Notes: generated by a model not told the origin, from the sequence alone. Positions 45,470-54,952 are shown, counted from the first letter of the stretch. The stretch: 64,000 bases of DNA from Segnochrobactrum spirostomi (GCF_009600605.1 NZ_VWNA01000001.1:1054001-1118000), one strand, 5' to 3'. A program made the numbers and translations.

Positions 45470-46129
45470 ATGTTCGTCCGAGCTTACCTCCGAGCCTCCA
45501 CCAAAGAGCAGGACGCCAATCGAGCCCGCGCCGAGTTGGAGGCGTTCGCAGCCGAGCGCGACCTCAAGATCGCAGCGACCTATGTCGAGAACGAAAGTGG
45601 CGCGAGCCTCGCGCGTCCCGAGCTGTTCCGGCTCCTGGGCGATTGTGCTCCGGGGGACGTGCTGCTGATCGAGCAGGTCGACCGCCTGAGCCGGTTGTCG
45701 GCTGCGGATTGGGAACGGCTCAAGGAGGAAATCCGGAAGCGTCACGTCAAGGTCGTCGCTCTCGATCTCCCGACCTCGCACATGATGATGCGCGGAGGGG
45801 ACGAGGATTTCACGAGCCGTATGTTCGATGCGCTCAACAGCATGCTCCTCGACATGCTCGCCGCCATCGCACGCAAGGACTACGAGGACCGGCGCCGACG
45901 CCAGGAACAAGGCATCGAGAAAGCCAAGGCGGACGGGCGATATAAGGGCAGGCCCGAGAACACCGATCGCAACGCCGCGATCGTGAAGATGCTGAGGTCG
46001 GGGCAGAGCTGGAACAGCATCGTCGCCGCCACTGGTGCATCGCGGAGCACGCTCGCGCGCCTCACAAAGCGCGACGACACGTCTTCGGATAAGCCCACGC
46101 CGAAGAGCAAAGGGCAGCGATCCGCATGA
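45470..46129 (+). CDS. Serine recombinase (resolvase/invertase family)
   Basis: A 219-residue resolvase. The N-terminal catalytic domain has the nucleophile Ser10 in AYLRASTKEQDA, LFRLLGDCAPGDVLLIEQVDRLSR (the catalytic Arg region), and a long E helix. A helix-turn-helix is at the C-terminus (WNSIVAATGASRSTLARL). It probably acts at the repeats directly upstream. It could invert or resolve DNA, or resolve island multimers. Confidence 0.9.
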   Translation: MFVRAYLRASTKEQDANRARAELEAFAAERDLKIAATYVENESGASLARPELFRLLGDCAPGDVLLIEQVDRLSRLSAADWERLKEEIRKRHVKVVALDLPTSHMMMRGGDEDFTSRMFDALNSMLLDMLAAIARKDYEDRRRRQEQGIEKAKADGRYKGRPENTDRNAAIVKMLRSGQSWNSIVAATGASRSTLARLTKRDDTSSDKPTPKSKGQRSA

Positions 46130-46164
46130 CGGAAATGTCCGCCGTCGGCCGCGGAGATCAGGCC

Positions 46165-46240
46165 TGCGCATCTCTAAAGGGTGGTCTCACGCGAGAGAGC
46201 TGCAATCCCCTGCACATCCCTAAAGGGCACCTCTAAAGGG
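46165..46240. repeat. CTAAAGGG repeat array before the second serine recombinase
   Basis: A 17-bp unit TGC(G/A)CATC(T/C)CTAAAGGG occurs at 46165-46181 and 46211-46227, and its core CTCTAAAGGG again at 46231-46240. The array is AT/purine-shifted relative to its surroundings and lies 62 bases before the gene. It may be the binding site of the downstream recombinase. Confidence 0.6.
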
Positions 46241-46302
46241 TCCATAAGCCTCTGATTTATCAACGCTCGCCTGCGCACAACTCATAAGGGAATCGTTTAG
46301 TC

Positions 46303-47061
46303 ATGTCCGCACGGAAGCCTCGCCTGATCCCTGCTATCGCCCTGCTTCGCGTCTCGACTTCCAAGCAGGAGAAGGAAGGGCACGGGCTCGATCTACAGCG
46401 AACGCGCATCGATGAGTACGCGAAGCACGCAGGCTTTAAGATCGAGAAGGTCTTTCGGGAGCAGGCTTCAGCGTTTGGCTCTAGCGAGAGCAGCCGAGCC
46501 ATTTTGCGCGAGGCAATCGAATATTCCAGGAAGACGGGAATGCCGATCATCGTCGATGAGTTATCGCGTTTTGCGCGAAATTATGATACTCTAAAAAAGT
46601 ACATTGAGGATGGGACATTGAAGCTCATCAGTGCGAAGTCTGGAGAGCATGCCCCGAGCGCCACTATTCTCGGCGAAGCTGCCCGAGCTCAAAAGGAAAC
46701 GGAAGTGCTTCGGATGACGACAAGGGAGGCTCTTCAGCTTCGACGTCAGCAGGGGCGTAAGCTCGGAAACCCTCGGAACCTCGAAGTCGCACAGATCAAC
46801 GGAGCCGCTGCAAACGCTCACGCGGCGACCGAGCGCGCACAGGAGCTCCTGCCAGTGATCCGCCAGCTCAAGGCTTCCGGCAAGACGACGCACGCCGAGA
46901 TCGCAGAGGGGCTCAACAGCTTGGGCTTTCGAACCCCGCGCAATGCGCGTTGGACGAAGGACAACGTCCGACGGATCGTTGAGCGCGTCGAAAAGTTGGA
47001 GAGCGCTGAAAGTGAAGCTCAGCGCATCGCGCGCAACCCGGATTGGGGTAAGTGGTCATGA
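46303..47061 (+). CDS. Serine recombinase, second copy type
   Basis: A 252-residue resolvase-family protein, only distantly similar to its neighbour. Catalytic Ser18 is in AIALLRVSTSKQEKEG, followed by GLDLQRTRIDEYA and IIVDELSRFARN. The C-terminal part contains a recombinase-type helix-turn-helix (THAEIAEGLNSLGFRTPRNARWTKDNVRRI). It overlaps the next gene by four bases (ATGA). Codon use is less GC-biased than chromosomal genes. Confidence 0.9.
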   Translation: MSARKPRLIPAIALLRVSTSKQEKEGHGLDLQRTRIDEYAKHAGFKIEKVFREQASAFGSSESSRAILREAIEYSRKTGMPIIVDELSRFARNYDTLKKYIEDGTLKLISAKSGEHAPSATILGEAARAQKETEVLRMTTREALQLRRQQGRKLGNPRNLEVAQINGAAANAHAATERAQELLPVIRQLKASGKTTHAEIAEGLNSLGFRTPRNARWTKDNVRRIVERVEKLESAESEAQRIARNPDWGKWS

Positions 47062-47720
47062 CGGACTCTCATTCACCCGAAACGTCTCGCCGTTACGTTC
47101 GCCTCACATCGGCTCAGTGGGCAGAGATCGAAGCCCTCTGGCTTGCTGGAGACGTCGTTCTTTCGGAGTTGTCAGAGCGCTATGGCGTCAGTCGTCGAGC
47201 GCTCCAGAACCATTTCCAGAAGCATGGCATCCGCAAGGGAGAGCGCGCTTCTATGATGGCAACCGCTGTGCGTGAGGAGGTGCTCCGGGAGGAACTCGGG
47301 GACCGCGACCTCAAAGTGCGCCGCGCCAAAGACATTGCGGAAACCGCCTACGCAAACGCGACCGTGGTCGAGCAACTCATCATGGCGCAGCTCAAGGTAG
47401 CCCAGGAGGACCCCTCCCAGGCCCTCAAAGCCGCCTCAGCGATCAAGGGGCTCTCCCTTGCCGCCGCCGGGCTGGAGAGGCTCCACGACCTCAAGAAGCG
47501 CGCGCTGGGGCTCGACAAGATGGAGATGCACGACGATCTCCCGGACCTCAGGATTCACTGCCTCACGGACGAGGAGGAAGACGCCATCCGCCGAGGGCAG
47601 AAGACCGATGGCTGTGATTGGGATGACACCCCGGATGATGGTCTCGCGGGAGTGCCCGACGACGGCTCGCTCGACGAGGAGCTCGACGCGAATGAGATCA
47701 TCGAGGAAGGCGTTGAGTGA
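47058..47720 (+). CDS. HTH protein resembling a phage terminase small subunit
   Basis: A 220-residue protein. The N-terminal domain (residues about 12-60) is a helix-turn-helix, QWAEIEALWLAGDV ... LSERYGVSRRALQNHFQKHG, followed by long amphipathic helices and a strongly acidic tail (DEELDANEIIEEGVE). This order, DNA-binding head then helical oligomerisation part then acidic tail, is seen in small terminase subunits, but no large subunit or portal gene is near. It could also be an island transcription regulator. ATG 47058 overlaps the recombinase stop. Confidence 0.55.
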   Translation: MTDSHSPETSRRYVRLTSAQWAEIEALWLAGDVVLSELSERYGVSRRALQNHFQKHGIRKGERASMMATAVREEVLREELGDRDLKVRRAKDIAETAYANATVVEQLIMAQLKVAQEDPSQALKAASAIKGLSLAAAGLERLHDLKKRALGLDKMEMHDDLPDLRIHCLTDEEEDAIRRGQKTDGCDWDDTPDDGLAGVPDDGSLDEELDANEIIEEGVE

Positions 47721-47911
47721 TCCCGTAAGAGATTGCGCTCCGTTCGCGCCGAAGCAGGGCAAAACGCGCAAAGACGAAGTCCTAGAAAAATCCGCGAAGC
47801 TAGACCCCAGAGCGCTCTGAATTTTCGAGAGTTTTTTTCAAGGCGCAATCTTGGTCTCACCATCCCGGTGGACCCTTGCCGTCAGAGACCGCAGCGACCC
47901 GGAGGGCGATG

Positions 47912-48229
47912 ATGCTGAAGTCCTGTTTGAAGATTGCCGCGCTGGGTGCCGGTGCGGCGTCGCTCTACCTCTTCGACAGTATCACGGCGCCTCCATCGAA
48001 GAATCCCACAGCGAGACGCTCCTCCGCTCCGCCTGAGCCAACGCCGCCGAGCGACGAGCCGACGAACGAGTCCCCTATTCCCAGGTCCGGCTGGAAGGAT
48101 CTAAACTTCAAGGTGCCGGTAGAATTCCATCGCACGTTCAAATTGGAGGCGGTAAGCCGGGGGATGTCGAACAAGGAGCTCCTCGAGGTGTGCTATCGCT
48201 ACTACCTTGAGAATTTCCGCAGCGAATGA
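47912..48229 (+). CDS. Membrane-anchored ribbon-helix-helix-like protein
   Basis: A 105-residue protein with an N-terminal hydrophobic segment (CLKIAALGAGAASLYLF), a Pro/Ser-rich linker (residues about 27-58), and a C-terminal domain LNFKVPVEFHRTFKLEAV ... MSNKELLEVCYRYY matching the strand-helix-helix pattern of RHH DNA-binding proteins (ParG/Arc type). ATG 47912 has GGAGGG six bases upstream; ATG 47909 and 47876 are alternatives. The function is unknown; a membrane-tethered DNA-binding or partition role is possible. Confidence 0.6.
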   Translation: MLKSCLKIAALGAGAASLYLFDSITAPPSKNPTARRSSAPPEPTPPSDEPTNESPIPRSGWKDLNFKVPVEFHRTFKLEAVSRGMSNKELLEVCYRYYLENFRSE

Positions 48230-48236
48230 GGGATGG

Positions 48237-48611
48237 ATGAAACGTGCCTACGCGGCGATCGTATCGGGGATGATCGCCATGGCGCTTGCGGGATGCGAGA
48301 GCGTCCCGGAGCGTGTCGCGCCGAAAAATGGCGAATATGACGCCATCGAGTTCACGCGCACGATCGACTTCAGTGACGGTATGATTAGCCGTTACACCTT
48401 CACGGCGGGGCAGAAGCTCATCAACGATCGTGTGGCGCCCAAGGGTCAGCCGAAGCTCTATTGCGGCACCTACCTGCATCACAACGTCTACAATCTCGTG
48501 GACTGCGTCTCGATCGTTGGCGACACCATCATCATACGGCCTGGATCGATGTACGCCGCCAAGCGCGATCTACCGCCCGGTACGGTCAAGTTCATCAAGG
48601 TGAGCTACTGA
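48237..48611 (+). CDS. Putative lipoprotein
   Basis: A 124-residue protein with a lipoprotein signal peptide (MKRAYAAIVSGMIAMALAGC, lipobox LAGC, Cys20). The mature part contains two more cysteines (LYCGTY, VDCVSI) likely to be paired and beta-strand-like segments. It begins seven bases after the RHH gene stop, so the two are probably co-transcribed. No family recognised. Confidence 0.65.
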   Translation: MKRAYAAIVSGMIAMALAGCESVPERVAPKNGEYDAIEFTRTIDFSDGMISRYTFTAGQKLINDRVAPKGQPKLYCGTYLHHNVYNLVDCVSIVGDTIIIRPGSMYAAKRDLPPGTVKFIKVSY

Positions 48612-48622
48612 CCATCGCCTCC

Positions 48623-48741
48623 CAAGGACAGGATGCCGGGATCTCTCGGCTCCTGTTCCAAGGATAGGGCCACCCGCGGGACCTGGGCGCCTGATCCAAG
48701 GATAGGGTTCAGTCCCAACTGCCGGCGTCCCAAGGGTAGTG
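48623..48741. repeat. Four imperfect CCAAGGATAGGG direct repeats
   Basis: Copies start at 48623 (CCAAGGACAGGA), 48659 and 48697 (both CCAAGGATAGGG) and 48730 (CCAAGGGTAGTG), spaced 36, 38 and 33 bases. They lie between the lipoprotein stop and the convergent res gene end, in sequence with no open gene. They look iteron-like or like degenerate tandem duplication. Confidence 0.55.
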
Positions 48742-48837
48742 GGCCGCGGGGGTCGGAACAGAGTCGGCATAGCTCAGAACAAGGAGCGAACGTCGCATCT
48801 CTTTTCGGCAACGTGGACGTGGCTTGCAGCGCACGAA

Positions 48838-51437
48838 TTAAGAACGAGATTGATTGATCAAGTAATCTGATGCATCTGCACCTTCATACAGCGTCCTGAT
48901 TGATGCAGCGGTGAACACCGCTGTACGCGTTTTGGACTCCTTCAGATCGAGGACGCGGAATGCGTCGCCGATCTTCGCAACGGCATCTATCCGGCGATAA
49001 TGACGGCCGAAGCGTTCTGCATACTGGGCGAGCCCTTTCAGCTTTGGAATTGCGTCACCAAACTGAATGCCGTGCGGATCAACAATGTCCGCTGTGAATG
49101 TCCCGTCGCTCTGTTGGACGAAGAAGACGAAATCCGGTCGCACGATCTTAGGCTCGCCACCGTCATCATAGATGATGCCCAGCGAGTCCTGGCTCGCCCG
49201 CGACGGGTTGCGGTACCAAGCAACCATGCCGATCCGCCCGAGCTCGGCCCGGACGACTTCGCCTTCCCAGGAGTTGAAGTCCTCGGGGAACAGGCCGCGT
49301 TCGTCGCAAAGAAGGTGCTTCTCGAAGGTAGGGAGAGGGGTTTCGGCCCCATTCGCCTCCCGGATCGTGGTCGCCTGTATCCATGATGTGGGGCGAGCAA
49401 GGTCCACCTCCATCGGATTGGCGCTCATCTCCCTGATCTGGCGATAGATATCTTGCCGTTCGTCAGACAGATTTTTGATCTCGACCCGGAACCGGTTTAG
49501 CCACTGGTTGGCCAGCTTCTCCGCATCCGCCTCGAGCGTTTCGCGAACCTGTGGGACCAGGCCCAAGGCAGCGATGCTGACATGCGCTTCCATGAGCGCC
49601 GTTTCCATATCGCCCGGGTCGCTTTCATGCCGGGCAAGATAAGCGCTGTATGTCGTCGCGAGATCGGGGCTTATCACCCGCCCAGCGCGGCGGTAGGCAT
49701 CCTCGATGACGGCGTAGTCCGCCTCCTCTAGGAAGTCGTCGAATGTCATCGCGCCGCCCTTCAGGTCGGCCTTAATGCTCTTGCCCTCGACCGTCATCAC
49801 CGACGTGCGAGCAGCCTCTATCTCGGCCTTGTAGCGCACGCGGATGCCATTCAGAATCTTGTGCATCTCGGCGTGAGCCAGCTTGCCGGCATCGGCCAGC
49901 AGGCCATCCACTGCCAGCTCATGTGCCAGTGATGTCAGCCGCTTGATCGGGCGGGCATTGCGCTTGGGCAGCGTCTGTGAGGGCAACGAAAGCAGCTTGT
50001 CCCAGACCCCCTCGGGAATATGAGGGTTCGGTTTCAACTCAACCGGGTTGATCAGCACGCGGCGGCCGGGAAGCTCCTCGCCACCGTCCCCGCCGGACAT
50101 CAGCGCCTTCGCGACGTCCTTGACTGACGCCTCGTCAAAAAACGGCAACAGGCAGTCCACTGAGTTCAGTCGGTCGTTGCCCGGGATCCGTCGTGCAAGC
50201 GGCGTGCGCACCATCCGCCCCAGAAGTTGGGTAATGTGCGTCTTGTCCCGAGCAGGCCGGAACGAGACCATGACTTCGGCACGTGGACAGTCCCATCCCG
50301 TGCTGATGGCGTCCTTGGCGATCAGAACCCGGACCCAACTCGAGTCCTGCACCCGTTCGGGCGAGATGTAGGGCACGCTGTGGCGGCCGAAGGTCTGGGT
50401 CGAGTGTTCGCCGAACACATGCGCTACCGCATCCTCTGGCAGGTCCTGCCAGTGGGTGAAGATCGTATCGAGTGCCTTGCCGATGTCATTGTGATCCGGC
50501 GCATTTGGCACCTGCAGCACCATGAGGGGCAGAACCACCCCGGCATCGCTCTGCTGCGCGCCATAGGCCGCCCAGGCAGCCGAAATTTCCTTCAGCTTGT
50601 CGGTGCCACGGCGCACCAGCACGGTGTCGAACTGACCAGCTTCCTTCGGCACGTCGAGGATGATCGTGTCCTTCAGGAGACCGGACGCCTGCACCTTGGC
50701 CGAATCCACGATGACGTGAGGCAGGGTCGCGCCCCCCGCATGTCGGCCATCGCCGCGTTGAACCGCTCGACCGTGGCTGAGATGCCCCAGACGACTGGGA
50801 TGCCCGGCACAGAACCCGATCCGTTGATCAAACGCTTGACGATGGTGGTCTTTTCGCCAACGCCTGTTGCCGCACGCATTCCGCGATGCGCCTCGTCGAG
50901 CACGAGATAGAGCGTCAGTGCCGGGTCATCGATGGTGTTCTGGATCGTATCCCAGATCGTCCAAGATCGGCTGTCCGGCATTGGCAATGGCGGCGCATTC
51001 GCATCGGCCTCCTCATCCGTCTCTCGCCCGCGCACGAGCAGACTCGACTTGCTCAGCTTCTGCGTGTTCAGGAAATAAATCTTCCCCGGCTCCAGCGCTT
51101 CCCGCTGGAAGGTGTTTTGCACCACCACCAGGTCCGAGATCGACAACCGGTCCGCCGCCTGAAGCAGGCGGTAACGGGACTGCTCGTTCAGCGAGGGGTC
51201 GTCGCTGAACCAGATCGCGACGGCGCCCGGATCGGGCTCGATGTCGTAGTTGTCATCACCGTGGAAAAGCGCCTCGAACACGGCTGCCGCCATGACGGTT
51301 TTGCCCGCACCCGTCGTCGCCGTCAGCGAGAAGGCATGCTTGTCGCCATCCTCGCGCCAACGCCTCGACGCCTTCTTGAGGTTCACCAGAACCTTGCCGA
51401 CGGCCTCTTCCTGATAGTCCTTGAGTGTGAACTTCAT
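48838..51437 (-). pseudogene. res: Type III restriction endonuclease subunit Res, frameshifted
   Basis: ATP-dependent helicase/nuclease of a type III restriction system. The first frame (51437-50673) starts MKFTLKDYQEEAV and has Walker A ATTGAGKT, the DEAH box VLDEAHRGM and WGISATVERF. After MADMRGA it leaves frame. The second frame (to 48838) continues with VIVDSAKVQASGLLKDTIILD, motif VI QLLGRMVRTP and the C-terminal nuclease region VRPDFVFFVQ. Adding one base to the six-C run at 50732-50737 restores an 866-residue protein. Either homopolymer sequencing error, genuine loss, or an on/off switch. It lies three bases after mod. Confidence 0.88.
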
Positions 51438-51440
51438 GGC

Positions 51441-53576
51441 TCAGCGGCCCATCGAAAAGCGGAAATTGGACAGGTAGGACTCGTAGAGCCGCACCGGCTC
51501 GACCCCCTCCGGCAGCGCGCGGGCTACGGCCTGGAAACGGCGGTCGTCATCGGTCACCACATAGGCGACGCGGACGCCGTCCCGCGCGGCCATGGCCTCG
51601 CAGAAGGTGCCAGCGCGGTCCAGATCGACCAACAGGCCATAGGTATCGGCAACCTCCCATCCCTGGGTGGGAAGTTCATCGATACGGTGCCCCTCTGAGC
51701 CCGCCCGCATCCACAGCAAGGGGGCGATGCGCTGGAAGGCGTAGTTCGCGCCGACGGCGACATGGGATTCATAGGTCAGGGTGAAGAACTCGGCGTTTTC
51801 CTCGAACCCCTCGGCCATCGGGAATTCGTCGGTAAACTTGTAATTGCCCTTTATGCCCTCTCCCTCCGGGGTCTCGCCGGTAATGGCGGCGGCAATCCTC
51901 GGCTTGGTGATGTAGTCGCAGATGCCCCACTTCTCCCAGTCCGGATCGCCCGGGCGCAGGCCCGCCTTGAGCAGGGCCGCCTGCTCGTCGGCCGCCACCT
52001 CGTTGTTGGTGACCGAGATGCACTGCCGTCGCCCGCCGTCCTGGCGGTTCAGCCGCATGACGGCATGAGCAGTGGTGCCGGAGCCGGCGAAGAAGTCGAG
52101 GATGATGGCGTTGGGCTTGTCTGCAACGAAGAAGCGCAGGGCATCCTCAACGGCGTAGAGGGATTTCGGGAAGGGGAAGCGGCGGTCCGGAAGCAGCTTG
52201 GACAGGATTAGCGATCCGCCATTTTCTGCATTGTGTGACGCCATGTTCCATACCCGCTTTGGGATCACCCCTTTACGTTCGCGGTAGATAGCTTGGACTG
52301 CACCGTCCGGATCGCGGCCAACAACGTCGATTTGACCATCTTGAATGGCGCTCACCGTCCCCCCGGGTAGATAGTGGATAGAAGCCTGCTTAATCTCGGG
52401 CTTGTAGTTGCGAGAGCGGATATATCCATCTTTGAGATATCGTTTCGCAGTTTCAGGCGTAATACCCCATAGACCCTCGCCCCCGTTCGGCCTCAATGGC
52501 CATACAGCGACGGTTCCCTTCGGGACTTCTACCCTCATTCGGTCAACTTCATCCGTGATCGGCTCACCAATATCCCGAATAAAACCGGTTTCTGTATCAA
52601 CAAAGATCGGGTAGAATTGATTAGGTCGCGCTCCGCGCTTCGCCGTTGGCTCCCGGCGACGAAGTCCAAGCCAATCAATGCTTTTTCCGATCTGCGCCGT
52701 TGCCGAACGCGATTCATCCAGCATGTTTTGTTCGCCGAGCTGGACGGTAGATTCACCAATTCTTACAAAAAAAATGAACTCTTCGACTCGTGAAAACTGA
52801 CCGAACCGAGCCACGCCCTTCGCGCTGATCACGCTGGTGATCATTTCGATTTGAGCTTCAGGAAGAATCTGCTCTAATAACAATCCTAGCCTGAGATATT
52901 CCTTTTCGTCGATAGTGACAATCAGCACTGAGTCATTTGGATTCAGTAGCTCTTTTGCTACTGATAGGCGACGTTCCATCATTGCCAGCCACTTACTGTG
53001 CCGGTAGAGATCCTCGCCCTCCACGTAGTCGTTGTTGTATTTCCAGTCACGTGCCCCAGTGTTGTAGGGCGGGTCGATATAGATGGCGTCGATCTTGCCC
53101 CGATGGGTGTAGGTCAGCGCCTCAAGCACATGGAAATTCTCACCGTTGATCACGGTATGGAACGGCTTGTCGCCACCACGCGTCACGCCACCCGTGCTAA
53201 CCAGGCCGGGGTAGATGAAGTCGCGGAACTCGGCCACCACAACCAGATCGGCGACTGCCACTTCGGCCACTTCGCTTGTGTCGGCGTCGATCAGCGCGAC
53301 CTGTGCCACCCGCGCTTCCCCATCGCCGTCAATCCGGGTCACCCGCCACAGTCGCGGATCCCCACGCTGGGTTGAGCCGCGGGGCGGCAGGACGCGGACC
53401 TTGTCGCCCCGCCGTACAGGCCGCCCGGGCAATTCCACGCTTTCCGGCCGGTGCCGCTCGAAGTTAAGCCCAAACGCACGCCGCGACGCCAGCGCCTTGA
53501 ATTCCCGCTCAAGCTCCTCCCCCAGCGCGCTGTCCCTGGCCTTGGCCCGCGCGATCAGGTCCGTCAGTCGTGACAT
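51441..53576 (-). CDS. mod: Type III DNA methyltransferase subunit Mod
   Basis: A 711-residue beta-class adenine methyltransferase, the specificity subunit of a type III system. Motif IV is DPPYNTG near residue 188 and motif I is DFFAGSGTTAHAV in the second half, the order typical of Mod. The segment between (about 220-450) is less GC-rich and probably contains the target-recognition domain. A long N-terminal extension carries an SH3-like stretch (DKVRVLPPRGS). Mod alone can methylate even if Res is inactive. Confidence 0.93.
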   Translation of the reverse strand: MSRLTDLIARAKARDSALGEELEREFKALASRRAFGLNFERHRPESVELPGRPVRRGDKVRVLPPRGSTQRGDPRLWRVTRIDGDGEARVAQVALIDADTSEVAEVAVADLVVVAEFRDFIYPGLVSTGGVTRGGDKPFHTVINGENFHVLEALTYTHRGKIDAIYIDPPYNTGARDWKYNNDYVEGEDLYRHSKWLAMMERRLSVAKELLNPNDSVLIVTIDEKEYLRLGLLLEQILPEAQIEMITSVISAKGVARFGQFSRVEEFIFFVRIGESTVQLGEQNMLDESRSATAQIGKSIDWLGLRRREPTAKRGARPNQFYPIFVDTETGFIRDIGEPITDEVDRMRVEVPKGTVAVWPLRPNGGEGLWGITPETAKRYLKDGYIRSRNYKPEIKQASIHYLPGGTVSAIQDGQIDVVGRDPDGAVQAIYRERKGVIPKRVWNMASHNAENGGSLILSKLLPDRRFPFPKSLYAVEDALRFFVADKPNAIILDFFAGSGTTAHAVMRLNRQDGGRRQCISVTNNEVAADEQAALLKAGLRPGDPDWEKWGICDYITKPRIAAAITGETPEGEGIKGNYKFTDEFPMAEGFEENAEFFTLTYESHVAVGANYAFQRIAPLLWMRAGSEGHRIDELPTQGWEVADTYGLLVDLDRAGTFCEAMAARDGVRVAYVVTDDDRRFQAVARALPEGVEPVRLYESYLSNFRFSMGR

Positions 53577-53868
53577 GCCGGCACCCCAAACGTCCGATAG
53601 GTCTTCACATCATGACAACCACAATTCGCATGTGTTACGCAGGAGTAATGCAATCCTCGCATGACGTAATTCATGTATGTAGGGATCTCTGTCGCGGCTG
53701 TCATTAATAGCATGTCCTGTCAGGGCGGCGACGCTTTGCCGAACGACGGGAAACTGAACTTACAGCACCGCCATTTGCCGGCCCAGATTTAACCGCACCA
53801 TTGAGGAGGCGCAAGCTGCCTCACGCCTCGCCTGGCCGATCGCCGCTCCGTCGTTTTTGTAAGCACAA

Positions 53869-54002
53869 TGCCGTCGCCTGGACCCACCGGACCTGCGATA
53901 TACGCTGGACATATCTCGTCTCGTTCCGCGTTTATGCTCGAGGGTTTCAACGAACGGGGCCAACCAGCGCTTGAGAACCGATCTCCGATTCGCATCCAGC
54001 AT
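53869..54002 (-). mobile_element. IS701-type transposase remnant
   Basis: A short decayed stretch. One frame reads LKRWLAPFVETLEHKR and, after a frame change, another reads CPAYIAGPVGPGDG, together matching the start of IS701-like DDE transposases (RWLAPFL..LGHK..., CP.YIAGLIGPGDRKS). No inverted repeats or catalytic region remain. The rest of 53577-54081 shows no gene I can support; it should hold the mod promoter and the higB promoter. Confidence 0.5.
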
Positions 54003-54081
54003 TTCCGACGGCGGCTCGCATCTGCGACACAGGCCAGTCAGTTGCTTGGCGCGGCGTACCATTTTTAAGTACGTTTAGTGA

Positions 54082-54362
54082 ATGACAAAGGGCTTCGAGA
54101 ACCGGCGCACGAAGCAGGTTCACGATGGCGAGCTAGCTCGCGGCGTGCCGGTGGACGTGCTCAAGCGCGCAAGTCGGAAGCTCTTTCTGATCCATACAGT
54201 CACGAGACTGGAGGATCTGCGCGTACCGCCTGTGAACCATCTGGAAGCGCTTTCCGCCGATCGGCGGGCTAGCACTCCGTTCGAGTGAACGATCAATGGC
54301 GCAGGTGCTTCATCTGGAAGGACGGCAACGCCTTCGACGTCGAATTGTGCGATTATCATTGA
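54082..54362 (+). pseudogene. higB: Decayed HigB toxin (RelE/ParE superfamily)
   Basis: The first frame reads MTKGFENRRTKQVHDGELAR ... TRLEDLRVPPVNHLEAL-SADR, the HigB N-terminal two thirds. A one-base loss after GATCGG and a CAG-to-TAG change break it; the remaining HigB sequence (HSVRVNDQWRRCFIWKDG ... VELCDYH) continues in another frame to 54362. An active HigB cleaves ribosome-bound mRNA; this one cannot be made. Two independent lesions argue for true decay rather than sequencing error. Confidence 0.85.
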
Positions 54363-54373
54363 GGAGCGGACAG

Positions 54374-54669
54374 ATGCCTCGCAATATTCCCCTGACCCAT
54401 CCGGGCATCATTCTCAAGGAAGATTTCTTCGAACCCAATGGGCTGTCGGTCTATGCGGTAGCGAAAGCTATCGGGGTGCCACGCAGCCGGATCAACGAAA
54501 TCTGCCATGGGCGACAGGGCATTAATGCAAGTATCGCCCTACTTATCGGGCGCTTTTCAATGTTGACCTGCAGTGATTCATGAACATGCAGTCCTGTTAC
54601 GATCTACAAATGGCTGCGGACGAGATGGCAGAGCAGATCAAAATCATAAACCCGCGCGAAGCGGTCTAA
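54374..54669 (+). pseudogene. higA: Decayed HigA antitoxin
   Basis: Starts MPRNIPLTHPGIILKEDF, the HigA/XRE antitoxin N-terminus, with a helix-turn-helix (LSVYAVAKAIGVPRSRINEI). After IALLIGRF one T is missing from a T run and the frame changes; the continuation NVDLQ, a TGA where the family has Trp, then FMNMQSCYDLQMAADEM runs to TAA 54667-54669. It follows the higB remnant by 11 bases in the usual toxin-antitoxin order. Confidence 0.85.
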
Positions 54670-54730
54670 GCGAGACTCTAACAGTCACATTCGGGTTCAT
54701 GAATGGTGCACAGGGAAGACCGTGGCACTG

Positions 54731-54937
54731 TCAAACGCCATCTGGCGGTTCGGAAGGTCCTCGGGCTGCGCGGCGCCGACGTATCGTCGCGGCGAGCTCC
54801 GGAAACGCTTCGGCGAAGGGGCGCCCAGTCGCGAGCTCCTCGTCCGTCAGCTCCGGGCTGTCGACGTCGTCCCAATCCTCTTTGGTGTAGCCCCGCCCAG
54901 GCTGGAACGCGCTCAAGGTCTTGCCTCTCCGTGCCAT
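54731..54937 (-). pseudogene. brnA: BrnA-like antitoxin, C-terminally truncated
   Basis: A 68-residue frame: SAFQPGRGYTKEDWDDVDSPELTDEEL ... ARPFAEAFPEL-like block (seen as GRPFAEAFPELAATIRRRR) is the N-terminal half of the BrnA/COG3514 antitoxin family. The DNA-binding RHH part (VTLRLD...) that should follow is absent; instead GPSEPPDGV-stop. No BrnT toxin gene is seen upstream. Whether it has any function is doubtful. Confidence 0.6.
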
Positions 54938-54952
54938 GGCGCGCCTCCGACG

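Noticed and set aside
48846..48860. TTGATTGATCAA as an FNR box
   Set aside because: Half-sites are separated by two bases instead of four, and it lies inside the end of the res gene.
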